A stretch of DNA of 64,000 bases from Prosapia bicincta (lineage: Eukaryota > Arthropoda > Insecta > Hemiptera > Cercopidae): assembly GCA_036971475.1 (NCBI GenBank), contig JBAIZL010000006.1, positions 94,799,265 through 94,863,264 of the forward strand. The letters run 5' to 3'. Of the stretch, positions 1 through 14,262 are shown one piece after another. Under the pieces are notes generated by a model. The model worked only from the letters and a program-made list of their open reading frames with translations. It did not search any database and was not told the origin of the DNA. The translations under genes and the position numbers were made by a program. Position 1 is the stretch's first letter. Every line of letters begins with the position of its first letter.

Positions 1-389
1 CTTGTATTTTAGTGTTATGTTGCATTTAGCCTAGTGTACGTCTGTAATGTCATTCATTTCTCACTTTATTGCGACAGTACAAAGACTTGAATAAACATAT
101 CGACTGGACCCATTATTTACCAGTTTATAGCATGCAACAGCTGTAGATGTCTGCCTCTGCCCGCATCTGTGTTCTCTCCTTGCTTTACTCACCTTCGCTC
201 CTCACGATTACTCTTTATATTCTATTTCGTTCCCAGTAAATTTCAAGCCCTATTGAAAAGTAATCTCAGCTGATACAATGATCTGGTTTAAAGTATTGTC
301 GGTGTAGAAATCACATAACGCAAAGTTTCTAATTACAAGTAATATAGTCAAAGTTAGTTCCCACTTAAGTGTATTTTAGTTATATTATG
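1..389. other. No gene seen
   Basis: AT-rich sequence with stops in all frames. I see no gene, structured RNA or recognisable repeat. Confidence 0.5.
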
Positions 390-768
390 TTAAATAGTAT
401 AAATTACAATTAGTGTAAATAAAGTAACATAACCTATGCGTTAAAACAGCTGTTCCAGCAAATAACCTATAACATGAAATCAGCTGTCTTATGAATTCAT
501 TTTATCACTTGTTTTAAATCAAATGAGACAAAATAACTATATTGCATACCTTGCCCCTTTTGGAAAATCTTTTCCTCCCTTATAAAAACTAAAATTAATT
601 TATTTTAAATTTAATTAACGAATTATTATTTGAAAAACCTCTCAACATCATGTGTCAATCACTATAAACAAATGTATTGGAATATGATCGGATGTATAAA
701 GGGTATTTTATTAACAATTGAAAGTTTGAACATGATATATATAATGAGAGTGTGAACTAATAGAAGGA
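390..768 (+). repeat. Dispersed SINE-like repeat, family A copy
   Basis: Shares several blocks with copies near 9.5, 29.6, 35.5-36.0 and 55.5-55.9 kb. The blocks are AAAGTAACATAACCTATGCG, two CAGCTG boxes, TTGCCCCTTTT, a long AT body, TTTGAACATGATATATA, and a tail ending GAGAGTGTGAACTAATAGAAG. Strand is set by calling the GAAGGAATT side the tail. It carries no ORF. SINE status is inferred from length, dispersal and the tRNA-like heads on some relatives. Confidence 0.6.
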
Positions 769-1299
769 ATTAAAAAACTTTATCCTGTCACAAATATAGT
801 TAAAACCTTTTGTGTTATATATTCAAGCATCTTTAATTGATTTGCATTTGTTATCAAATTTTACAAATATATAATATGTTTACTTCCATTTGCCTTAACC
901 GTTGCTGCTATTTTAGGCTTCTATACTTTGGCATTTATTTATATGTAAACACTTGCCTGTACTAGTTGTCTAAATGAACGGCCCTCCTAAGAGATAGATC
1001 CATCAGCTCAGATCGTCAAATTGAAGTTGACAATAGGACGTCTCCAAGAAGGTCCGTCTTAATTTATACCGTATATTGTTTACATATTAATAGAATTAAA
1101 ACATTGATCACTTTTACATTACTATGTCTCAGTAAGTTTTTATAAATTTAAAAAATTTAAAGTTCGGATTATCATGAACTAATGTAAAAGTTATTAATAA
1201 GTTTCGCCGAACGTAATGGTCTACAAAATTAGTACACATTAACGCGTGAATATTGTTTATAATTTATAATGCTTTTCTTGAGCAACTGGGGCTTATGTT
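769..1299. other. No gene seen
   Basis: AT-rich. The slightly more GC-rich stretch near 975-1060 has no recognisable product or repeat partner in this window. Confidence 0.45.
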
Positions 1300-1686
1300 A
1301 TAATATTTTAAATAATAAACCCAATAACCACTATTTAACTTTATTTATTCACCTGATGTACATTTCAGTTACAAGGTAACCATCTTCAGAAGTACTGAAC
1401 AAAAAATTAATTTAATTTAAAACGTATATATATATATGAAACATATATAGCAAAAAATATTGAGGTTATAAATTTACCTCAATATGTTGTTTAAGACAAA
1501 ATAAGAATTAAATTTATAACCTCAATATTTTTTACTATATATGTTTTATATATATACGTTTTAAATTAAATTAATTTTTTGTTCAGTACTTTCGAAGATG
1601 GTTACGTTGTAACTGAAATGTACATCAGGTGAATAAATAAAGTTAATTTGTAAGTTATTGGGTTTTTTATTTAAAATATTACAGTA
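1300..1686. mobile_element. Inverted-repeat element with hammerhead-like arms
   Basis: Two arms of roughly 165 bp are reverse complements. The left begins TAATATTTTAAATAATAAAC and the right ends with its mirror. The blocks CACCTGATGTACATTTC, CCATCTTC and TTTAATTTAAAACG recur in mirror order. The centre is itself palindromic, with an AACCTCAATA block on both sides. There is no ORF. Each arm carries a CTGAAGA...GAAA motif pointing outward. Confidence 0.8.
1351..1396 (-). ncRNA. Hammerhead ribozyme-like motif (left arm)
   Basis: On the minus strand the order is GTACTT, CTGAAGA, an extra T, stem GGTTAC, loop CTT, stem GTAACT, GAA, the palindrome ATGTACAT, C, then AGGTGA. Stem II forms six pairs including a G-T. 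Stem I pairs the five bases nearest the core, with wobbles. The right-arm copy (about 1586-1632, plus strand) keeps the stems but has TCGAAGA in place of CTGAAGA, so its core is probably dead. Confidence 0.5.
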
Positions 1687-1827
1687 ATATTGTGTTGAAG
1701 TCTATATAAACATTTACCTTTAAAAATTTTTAAACGTTAGGATATTACAAACAAGTATTATCCTAGAATGAATATAGGTAATTTGAAATTTTTAGGGATA
1801 AAAAGGCTTTAAGCAGTATAACCTTAC

Positions 1828-2020
1828 ACTGTGTACTATATCAAGAGTACAGTGATACAATATATTAGAATAGAAATATTGGAAAACCCCCAATGCCAGA
1901 TAATAAAAGGAAATAATTAATATTACGAACTACCTAGGATTAAACTCTTATGTGGGCTACATTTCGATGGCCACATCATCATTATCAAGGGGTCCTATTA
2001 CAGAATTACGATGTAGAAGG
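1828..2020 (-). mobile_element. Solo half of the 17.8-kb hairpin family
   Basis: Matches one arm of the element at 17825-18215: ACAATATATTAGAATA, the AACCCCCAAT block, CTACCTAGGATT, then CTACATTTCGATGGCCA. The hammerhead-like core is degenerate here (CTTGATAA), although GATG...CATC before GAAA still pairs. No second arm is present. Confidence 0.65.
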
Positions 2021-4310
2021 CAATAAATTTCCAAACTGTAATGACCTTTATTCTATTAAGTGTAGGCATTTTTACTTTTTAAATTGCCTAATTTACTATA
2101 CAAATATTCAATTTATAATTTTAAGCATTTGAGTTTCGAAAATTCTCTCTCAACATGTATTAGTATTTTGGTGTCATAGAAAAAGAATTCTTTAGATTTG
2201 GGAGATTATTTTTAACATTTACAGTCGGGATGTAGGTTCCAAGAACTGCTTAAAACTCATTGTATTTACACCCGTTTATAAGTGTTTATACCTACTTATA
2301 AGTTGTTTATAAGTGCTAGTAAAAGATGTCGCTGCAATAAGTAACTGCCAACGGATAATCTTGCAGGAGATCAGGGTGTAGAGCACTGATGCTCAGGCTA
2401 AATTGCCTGCCTGCTTCGTTTATGTTGGCCCCATTAAACTCTGCCGTGTCTCCTCCAATATTGTTGCAGCACAAACACCTCCTGCGCTGCAAAGACGAAA
2501 CGCAAGCATCTTACTTCAATTACAAGAAGGGCATATCAGTTAAGTTGCTTAACTTTTATAATTATTTTCTGAGACGCTTAATTATACAAATTTAATTACA
2601 GACCCTCTTTGAAGCAGAGTTGAAATTGTATAATTTTACTGATAAAAAAACTGCTTGATCGGTGCATTTGTTTTATAATTAATATTCATAGAAAACTATT
2701 TTAGGATTACAATTTTCTTTAACGTTTTTTATAATATGTGTGTTTTTGAGGTTTCAGTTTTTTTTTAATGGGAAATGTGGAAATGTAAAGGCTTGTTATG
2801 TTTTTTAAAGTAATGTTACATGATGAATAAATTTTACTTGAAACATAATTTTATTTAAAAGTAAATTTGCGCCTATGGCATATATATTTATATATTGTGT
2901 AGGTCATCTTCGATTCCAATTTTATAATGGAACTTTCTAAGAGGAAAACTTTCATTTAATTTAATTACATGACTTTGCATATATTTTTATTTTTCGCAAC
3001 GTTAATTGCCTTGACTGAAGATGAATCTCATCCTTGCAAAAAGAATATTAAATGTCATTTTACTTATCCATAGAACTTGTAGACAATGTTTGAAATTCCA
3101 TAAATAAATCTCCCCTCTGGTTGTATCATGATGTTAGTTTTAATTCCACAATTGTATTTCATTATTTATAATTATTGTTTAAAAAATGTTTGTTAATAGT
3201 TGGGGTAACTTAGGTAAATTAAACTTTTTAACTATTTTTCAGTAAACATAATTAAACAAAAAAGGTGTATCATATTAACCTTTGCGCTCAGGGGATGAAA
3301 ATACATTTTTTTTATTGTGTTACAAAACATAAACATTTTATAAAATTAATGGGAGCCATGGCTGACCAGATTGATTTTGTACTTGTAGCCTTGCAGTTAT
3401 TACCAGGTTGCCTAAAGATTGTATAGGAATCGTACTAACCCCTATATTGTATACTTTTTGTTTCATTACAGTTCTTAGCAGTACCTAATATTATAGGTTA
3501 ATAGTTGGTATTAATTAAAAACCTATAGTATACTCAGTTTACTACTTAGAAAATGATATTCACCTTTATTACCAGTATGTATACCAGTACTCACTACATT
3601 CTCGTATGATTGCAAAAAAATTGCTTCTTTTACTAATTTTAAAACCTTAATTAATTACTATTTAGTTGAGTCAATTTTTAAATTTGACTCTTGCCAAAGC
3701 CCCAGACTATAACAAGTAAGTTTTAAGTAAATTTTTAATAATTAAGAAATTTAATCTTAACGTAAAGTAAAGATGTATTTATTTTATCAACAATTAAGTT
3801 TAGTAATTATATAAATTAATAATGCAGTTATAAGCAAGAAATAAGTTTTCATAAAAGTTTGTTAAAAAACAAACGTATTTTGAGCACTTTGAGCTGTTCT
3901 CTAACTTACTTATCCCCAACTCACACATACATTTCTAGAGCCATGTTGTCAAGAACAAAATTTAATATGTCCTTACAATTTTGACAATAAATAATATTTT
4001 AATTACATTTCTTAAACTTAAATCAAAGTTATTTTTAAAGTTATTTAAATACTTTTATTGACTATAAATCTTATGTATATGCAAATTTAGTTTATTTTAA
4101 TTCGATACGGCTTTAATAAGAATAACAGAATGAATATGACATTTTGTGCGGAAGTAAGATATTCATGTTGCAATGTTGCAATAAATATCTAAATTCGATC
4201 TCCTGAATTCTTGATTGAATAATGTTTCACTTTACATAATATTCTCCGAGAGGGAAGTTTCAACAATTATAAGAAGTATTTATTCACAAAAATGTTTTTT
4301 TCTGTTTGTT
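2021..4310. other. No gene seen
   Basis: AT-rich, no convincing ORF. A lone CTGAAGATG near 3014 lacks a downstream GAAA with a paired stem. A 68-codon open frame at 2389-2595 has no recognisable domain. Confidence 0.45.
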
Positions 4311-4925
4311 AATATCTCAACTATGTCAGTAATACTTGAGCAGACCAGGTTTAAATATCAACTATGTTTGTTGTGCTTTAGCAGACCAAGCTTGCATGCC
4401 ACCTATGTCAGCATTAAATTAGCAGACCGAGTTTGCATGTCACGTGTGTCAGTAGCATTTTTGAAGATCAGGTTTACATGTCAACTATGTCAGCATTACT
4501 TTAGCACCGAGTTTGCATTTCACCTATGTTAATAGTACTGTAGCAGACCCGCTTTAAATATCAACTATGTCTGTTGTGCTTTAGAAGAACAGGGTTACAT
4601 GCCAACTATGTCAGCATTACTTTAGCATGCCAAGGTTGCATGTCAACTATGTCAATAATACTTTAAAAGACCATGTTTAAATACCAACTATGTCAGTAGC
4701 ACTTTAAAAGAACAAGGTTGCATGTCAAATATGTATGTATTAGTACTTTAGAAGAACATGGTTGCGTGCCAACTATGTCAGTCGGACATTAGCCAAACCA
4801 AGTCTACATGTTAACTATGTCTGTAGTTGTACTTTAGAAGGACAAGTTTTCATGCCAACTATGTCAGTAATACTTTAGCGCCAGACCAAGGTTGCATGCC
4901 ATCTATGTCTGTAGTACTTATGTAG
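4311..4925 (+). repeat. Degenerate minisatellite, unit about 41-44 bp
   Basis: About 14 diverged units. The consensus is roughly CAACTATGTCAGTAGTACTT followed by TAGCAGACCAAGGTTGCATG. The spacing of CTATGTC varies by a few bases and units differ at many positions, so the array is old. Open frames across it are a by-product. Confidence 0.75.
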
Positions 4926-7148
<2,223 letters not shown>

Positions 7149-7438
7149 GTACTGTATTTTTTTCCACTACAGTACTTTCTAAAGCTGATTTGTAGATTAC
7201 TGGTGTTTGTGAATAAAATGTAGGAAATTAACACAAGACAAATACACATTAGTGCTGCAAAGGATTTAGTGAAATTGAATATAATATATGAAATGTATTT
7301 TTTAATGTATTGAGGTTTATAAATGTAGCTATTTACCGATTCTTAAGTTCTGTGATTAATTATGAAATTCATAACTATAACTTGGAAAATATTACGTATG
7401 ACATATCTAAATGTATAAGTTATTATATTAAATGTAAT

Positions 7439-7545
7439 AATAACTTGGAGCAACTGTGGTGTAATTTTTAATTATAAATAAACACAACCTCTTAAACTAC
7501 TAAAACGTTTTTATTCTTCCTAAATTATCTTCAGAGGAAAAACCT
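7439..7545 (+). repeat. Dispersed repeat, partner of 57306-57460
   Basis: Starts ATAACTTGGAGCAACTG and continues TGTAATTTTTA with an AACCTCTTAA block, like the copy at 57306. It ends near ATCTTCAGAGG, the reverse of the CCTCTGAAGAT in the partner. It is probably a worn half of a hairpin element; no GAAA-side stem remains. Confidence 0.45.
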
Positions 7546-8827
7546 ACAAGACTAACTCCAAAAACTGTTTTCGTGGTGTGAGAGGCGTTATTTATTTATA
7601 AAATGAAACATAGGTTTGATTAATTTATTTTACTTTTAGCAAAATATTTTTCTAGATTCACTTTTCACTTTCAACTATTATTATATAACATTTTGTACGC
7701 TACCATTTATTTTATAATTTTAGAAGGACGATCATTTCATTTTGTGTCCCGTTATAAAACTTTAACGTTTGAAAGTTGATAGTGGGTGACTTTCCGAAAA
7801 AGCCATTATAATGCAATAATTAAATGCTACTCTACTCATGTGCAGTTACTTCTTGCAATATATTCTTGTAAAATATCTTTTTATGAAACTAAAATCTTTT
7901 GTCCCTTGGAAATACCTATCTAGTCTATGGATGTAGTTATAAATGAATTTCCACTAAATTCGTTTTCAATATAGGCTACCTAATGTCAAATCATGTACTA
8001 TAATAATAGAGGTGTTATGTAATAATACAGTTTACTGAGGTTCTTAATTACACTACAGTGTTTAGAAAACTTACGTAACCTGTTCCTTTTATTGTTACTT
8101 TAATTGATTTTACTCTGCAATTAACGCAGGTTTGTAATTGCAAAAAGCAATTAGGTTTCAAACATATAATTTTAAATACTTATTGAATTAACCCAATGAC
8201 ATGTGGAAGGTTCAATAAACAGTTAATATTGGCTTTACATTAAATTTATGGATATCATGTGAATAAGAAAATATTTGATCATTGAAAACAATAATTATTG
8301 ACAGTGTGTTTTATCAGCATTATTAGTGTTAAGTATATACATTTGTGCATTGACATAATAAACTCGGAGGTTTTATAAAATACTTTTATAATAGGTTAAA
8401 TACAAATTTAGATAATCTATTTGGTATGTAAAAATGTGTGTAGCTTTTGAGCCAGCTGTAGGTATCATTAGATATGAAATATAAGGGGATGACGTTTTGT
8501 ATTTTTTAAAAATATGTTTCTTTATAACGAGCCATGCAGCAATAATCACAAGGGCAAAACTTCAGCTATGAAAGTTTATTAGAAATGACACAAATGGTCA
8601 ATATTATTTGTATAATAGATAAAGTTAAATTAAAAGACATATTGACAGATTGTATTAATCTTCCTAATTTTTAAAATGACGATCTACTTGAATGCAAATC
8701 AGGGAAACTTATTAATTCTGTTTTATTTCAGAAGGAAAGGTTATGAATTAAAGGTATAAAGGTTTTTTATAGTCGAACATTGAACAAACTATAAATATTT
8801 ATAGTTTTTAAAATAGGACTTGTATTT

Positions 8828-8831
<4 letters not shown>
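7546..8831. other. No gene seen
   Basis: AT-rich with frequent stops on both strands and no recognised repeat. Confidence 0.45.

Positions 8832-8877
<46 letters not shown>
8832..8877. repeat. (TA)n microsatellite
   Basis: Uninterrupted TA tract of about 46 bp. Confidence 0.98.
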
Positions 8878-8879
<2 letters not shown>

Positions 8880-9480
8880 GTTATTCCATTTTTATATCTT
8901 TATATTGAACAATTATACTAAATGTGGCAAAAATAATGCATTCAACATTTTAAAGTAAACAACTTATACAAGAAATATATTTTCCAAGTATGAGACAATA
9001 TTTACAATTTTTAAATATCAAGCTCTTGGATTGCTAAACATTTTTGTATATATCAAAAAAACAAGGCCGTTCAATTAAACCTACTTTTGAGTACAAACTC
9101 AATAAAACAAACTTATAAAACGCAAAAGTAAATACAGACCTCAAACTCATTACAAACAAATTTTTAAAGCTTGCAAAACAAATTCAGGGCTATGTAAATA
9201 AATACAAAAATGTCTAAGTGAACTCTATGTTTAATAAACATAGGCTACGGTATTTCTGGCTGTCTAGACTGGTGGACATTAAACCAGCGAGGGGGAGGGT
9301 TGATCAATAGAGAATAATGGTTTAGGCAAGAATACGGTTTGCATTGAACCGTTTTTAGAGCAGTTTTAAATTATTTAATACATCAATAACTTTATATTTA
9401 CCTCTTACTTTTTGTTCTTATTATTTCGCAAATTTTTATTTTGTCTACACAAGTAACATAAACAGAAACATTTTAAAGTA
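8878..9480. other. No gene seen
   Basis: AT-rich. Near 9280 there is a short purine-rich AGCGAGGGGGAGGG run. Nothing else stands out. Confidence 0.45.
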
Positions 9481-9853
9481 AATTCCTACTAAAAAAATTA
9501 TTTTAATTACTTTTTATTACATGATTACAAAAATTATAAATAAAGTATCATAACCTAGGCGTTAAAAATTCTGTTCTACCATTATTAAAAATCAGCTGTT
9601 TTATGAAATCATATGTTATCACTTATTTCAAGCCGAACGGGACGAAATAACAATATTGCATATATTGCCCCTTTTGTGAAAAGTTTTTCTCCGGAATAAA
9701 ACTAAAATAAATCATTATTATATTTAATTAATAAATCAATATTTAAAAAGCTGTATTAACAACAAGTGTCTCCCGCAACAAGTTTTAAAAAACTATATGA
9801 AATTGAGTGGATGATTAAAAATTACTTTATTAACGAATGAAAATTTGAAAAAG

Positions 9854-9926
<73 letters not shown>

Positions 9927-9950
9927 TATGTAGGGAGAGTGTTAATTGAT
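9480..9950 (+). repeat. Dispersed SINE-like repeat, family A copy
   Basis: Shows the family blocks CATAACCTAGGCGTTAAAAA, CAGCTGTTTTATGAAATCAT, GGGACGAAATAAC, TTGCCCCTTTTGTGAAAAG and GAAAATTTGAAAAAGG. It also has a (TG)n(TA)n tract and the tail GTAGGGAGAGTGTTAATTG. The simple-sequence tract sits exactly where other copies carry a short TATATA. Confidence 0.65.
9854..9926. repeat. (TG)n(TA)n microsatellite inside a family A copy
   Basis: About eight TG then about 28 TA units, grown from the short TATATA of the family consensus. Confidence 0.95.
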
Positions 9951-10128
9951 AAAAGAATCTCTAAAGGGAAATACAAATCATTGTAGCATGTAAAACTCGT
10001 ATCAAGCAACTTGTTAAGTCCGTGTGTTAAATTTGTAAGCAGAACAGAAAATATCGACCACATTTTTCACAGATGTTTGTTTAAAACTATGAACTTAAAA
10101 TAAAGTAGACTATGCACAAAATAAACTG

Positions 10129-10893
10129 CAAATCCTAACCTTATACTCTGTACTATTATTGCGAATGCCTTAACAAATCCTAACCTTATACTCTACTATT
10201 ATTGCGAATGCCTTAACAAATCCTAACCTTATACTCTGTACTATTATTGCTAATGCCTTAACAGATCCTAACCTTATACTCTGTACTATTATTGCTAATG
10301 CCTTAACAAATCCTAACCTTATACTCTGTACTATTATTGCTAATGCCTTAACAAATCCTAACCTTATACTCTGTACTATTATTGCTAATGCCTTGACAAA
10401 TCCTAACCTTATACTCTGTACTATTATTGCGAATGCCTTAACAAATCCTAACCTTATACTCTGTACTATTATTGCGAATGCCTTAACAAATCCTAACCTT
10501 ATACTCTGTACTATTATTGCTAATGCCTTAACAAATCCTAACCTTATACTCTGTACTATTATTGCGAATGCCTTAACAAATCCTAACCTTATACTCTGTA
10601 CTATTATTGCTAATGCCTTAACAAATCCTAACCTTACACTCTGTACTATTATTTCTAATGCCTTAACAAATCCTAACCTTATACTCTGTACTATTATTGC
10701 TAATGCCTTAACAAATCCTAACCTTATACTCTGTACTATTATTGCTAATGCCTTAACAGATCTTAACCTTATACTCTGTACTATTATTGCTATTGCCTTA
10801 ACAAATCCTAACCTTATACTCTGTACTATTATTTCTAATGCCTTAACAAATCCTAACCTTATACTCTGTTCTATTATTGCTAATGCCTTAATA
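10129..10893 (+). repeat. 45-bp tandem array, about 17 copies
   Basis: The unit reads AACAAATCCTAACCTTATAC, then TCTGTACTATTATTGC, then TAATGCCTT. Copies are highly similar, with a recurrent TAATG/GAATG difference. Because 45 is divisible by three and the unit lacks a stop in one frame, a long open frame appears; I treat it as non-coding. Confidence 0.95.
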
Positions 10894-11154
10894 TTATTTC
10901 AGTAATTATATACACCATAGGTTAAGCAAATGCAATAATGTTTACTAAAATTGTTTATAATTTCTCCTGCCATAGGCTTTCGCTGAGCAAATATTACACA
11001 CAGTTTTTACTTATACTGATCAACCTTATTTTTCTTGAGAAGAAATCTAATATTTTCATTTGACTGCTGCACTTCAACACCTGTTTATGGATCTTTTATG
11101 CTTTTAATTGGTAAGTTTGTTATTTATTTATCTTTTTAGATATCTTGCACTTCG

Positions 11155-11430
11155 ATTTGCCTTAGTTAATTCCTTCTACTGGTTCACTCTTCTTATGTGT
11201 ATTTATATACCTTAGTTAAACTTGCAGTCGTTAATGAAATACTTTTTATTCAACCACTCAAGTTCAAATACATTTTTAAACTCGTAGGGGATAGTACTGG
11301 ATGATAATATTTTTTTTCAAATAGTAATTCATTAAATAAATTTCGTTAATTAAATTTAATATTTAATTTCGCTTTCTATTTTGCCACTTAATATTGTTAT
11401 TCTCTCATAAATATACGTACTGTATTTATA
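11155..11430 (-). repeat. Dispersed SINE-like repeat, family A fragment
   Basis: Contains AATTCCTTCTACTGGTTCAC, TTTATTCAACCACTCAAGTT and GATAATATTTTTTTTCAAA in family order, reversed relative to the copy at 390. After about 11360 it departs into TTTCTATTTTGCCACTTA, which recurs near 49.41 kb. That suggests an alternative body. Confidence 0.5.
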
Positions 11431-12974
11431 TTAAAGTAATTATTTATTAAAAAGAAACTATAATACAAATTATTGTTCACCTAAGAAGGAATTGACATAG
11501 ATATATAATTAGTTACTTCTAATTACTAATTATTTATTTATCTATTGTAAATTTCTTGCACTACGGTTTACCTTATTTTATACTTTAATTAATACATTTT
11601 TAATTGGATAATAATTTGCTCGTATGCATTTGCTAAAAGTACTTATTTCGATTGAAGTAAATTATTGTGTTTCAGTAGTGGAATGATTTTTGGAATAGTT
11701 ATGCTAATTTCAAAATACTTGATTAGTTAAAACTCTTTATAAGAAAACAAAGGATTATTATTAGTTAGTATTATTGTTTGGAATTGAAAACTTGGAAAAG
11801 AGAGGAATAATTTGATCCTCGTTATTTGATGACTACCTTCTGAACTATATTCAGCAGATATGTACACAGATGTTTTTTTCTCTATTTTTTCAAAGTGGTG
11901 TATGCCAGAGTTATACTTTTCTGTTATAAATCTGTGTTTGCAAACTGCACTAAGTATACTACATCTTGGTAAGGGGACTGTGAAATAAAGACTATAGCTG
12001 TAAATATGAATTTTAGTGCAATAAGCTACATCCGGTAATATTTCTAGGTAGGCTACATAGAGCATTCACAATAACCTTTCATTTGTCCCTCTGTGGCTTA
12101 TCTTAATGAGTACACATTAGCTCGTTTTTGTTTTTGGGATGAATGTAATGTTTAATTCAGGTAAAAATAATAATTATACTATAAACTACCCTACATTTAC
12201 CTCCGTAGGCAAATTGGGATACGGTAGTTACAAAGGCCAACAATAGCTGTTCAGTAATTTAAATAAAACCATTGGCCAAAGGGTGGGGCAGCGTTATTAT
12301 ATCCTTTGTAAAATTTCTTCCTGAGTTTTGTATGGGTTGAACTAACTTTGTACTTAGTTGTTTATTGCAAAATGCAAACTGTATAAGCCCTGATCCTGCT
12401 TTCCTGTAAAGACCTAACCTCTCCAACAGTATTGTATACTCATTAAAAATAATATCATCTCTAAAACCTCGTGTTTGTCTTGTTGGAAAAGTATTCCCAG
12501 AACTGGCTTTCGGTATTGTAAATCACCCTCTCAAAATGTTACAAATTCATTAACCTTGGTGGGTTTATTGTATATGTGTGGAATAATGAAGCCTGACAAA
12601 TTTTAAATAAATTTGAGCAACGTAAAATTTAGTAATAAAATTACTAGAATAAAGCCCATCTTCTTTAGTAAGAAATTTATGCAGAAGTTATTTACTTTAA
12701 TAAAAAATCATATTTGATTTCTAGCATGAATATGTTTAACGGACGTTCCCTTGGGTTAGGTCTGCTTCCCTCAGAGTGCTTTACAACGGATAAATCGTGT
12801 GTATATGCGGCATTTGTGTGTTTGAACTATTTTATATCTGATGTAGAATGCCAATGATATTTACACTGAATATTTTTTGCTTTAAAAGCAGTTGAAAATG
12901 TAAAATTCAGCAAGACTATTGTTAAAAAGTTGAAAATTTCTGTCTAGAAAAATTATTTGTACCAACATTATACT
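11431..12974. other. No recognised gene; one 112-codon open frame
   Basis: A minus-strand open frame spans 11727-12065. Its product is rich in Ser, Ile and Tyr with no domain, signal peptide or motif I recognise, and composition matches the surroundings. Chance is the simplest reading. The rest is AT-rich with no repeat seen. Confidence 0.4.
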
Positions 12975-14262
12975 ATACCAAATATTTGAAGATGCTGAAT
13001 AATGAGGAAATCTGTAAAACGTTATATATTTGAAGATACTGATTAATGAGGAAAACTGTAAACTGTATTTTGAATATATTGATTAATGATGAAAACTGTA
13101 AGACAATATATACTTAAAGATACTGAATAATGAGGAAAACTGTAAAACATTGTATATTTAAAGATACTGATTAATGAGGAAATCTGTAAAACTTTATATA
13201 TTTGAAGATACTGATTAATGAGGAAAACTGTAAACTGTATTTTGAAGATACTGATTATTGAGGATAACTGTGAAACATTAAATATTTAAAGATAATGATT
13301 AATGAGAGAAACTGTAAAATATAAATTTAAAGATACTGATTATTGAGGATAACTGTAAAACATTAAATATTTAAAGATAATGATTAATGAGAGAAACTGT
13401 AAAATATAAATTTAAAGAGACTGATTATTGAGGATAACTGTAAAAACCTTGTACATTTAAAGATACTGATTATTGAGGATAATTGTAAAAACATTATATA
13501 TTTAAATATACTGATTATTGAGGATAACTGTAAAACATTATATATTTAAATATACTGATTATTGAGGATAACTGTAAAACATTATTTATATAAATATACT
13601 GATTATTGAGGATAACTGTAAAAACCTTATACATTTAAAGATACTGATTATTGAGGATAATTGTAAAAACATTATATATTTAAATATACTGGTTATTGAG
13701 GATAACTGTAAAACATTATATATTTAAATATACTGTTTATTGAGGATAACTGTAAAGCATTATATATTTAAATATACTGATTATTGAGGATAATTGTAAA
13801 AACATTATATGTTTAAATATACTGATTATTGAGGATAACTGTAAAAACATTATATATTTAAATATACTGATTATTGAGGATAACTGTAAAACATTATATA
13901 TTTCAATATACTGATTATTGAGGATAACTGTAAAAACATTATATATTTAAATATACTGATTATTGAGGATAACTGTAAAACATTATATATTTAAATATAC
14001 TGATTATTGAGGATAACTGTAAAACATTATATATTTAAATATACTAATTATTGAGGATAACTGTAAAACATTATATATTTAAATATACTGATTATTGAGG
14101 ATAACTGTAAAACATTATATATTTAAATATACTGATTATTGAGGATAACTGTAAAACATTCTATATTTAAATATACTGATTATTGAGGATAACTGTAAAA
14201 CATTATATATTTAAATATACTGATTATTGAGGATAATTGTAGAAACGATATTAATTTAAATA
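12975..14262 (+). repeat. 44-bp tandem array, about 29 copies
   Basis: The unit is ATTTAAATATACTGATTATT, then GAGGATAACTGTAAAACATTAT. Units at the left edge (12975-13300) are more diverged (GAAGATACTGATTAATGAGG); the right half is nearly uniform. That is the usual edge-decay pattern of an array kept alike by unequal exchange. It carries no ORF. Confidence 0.95.

Noticed and set aside
10129..10893. CCTAACC in the 45-bp unit as telomeric repeat
   Set aside because: The insect telomere unit is TTAGG; here CCTAA occurs once per 45 bp in an unrelated context, so this is not a telomeric array.
10393..10905. 170-codon frame
   Set aside because: Created by the 45-bp tandem repeat; 15-residue periodic product with no start context or conserved domain.
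11727..12065. 112-codon minus-strand frame as a gene
   Set aside because: No recognisable domain, composition like the surroundings, no splice or promoter evidence; it may be chance.
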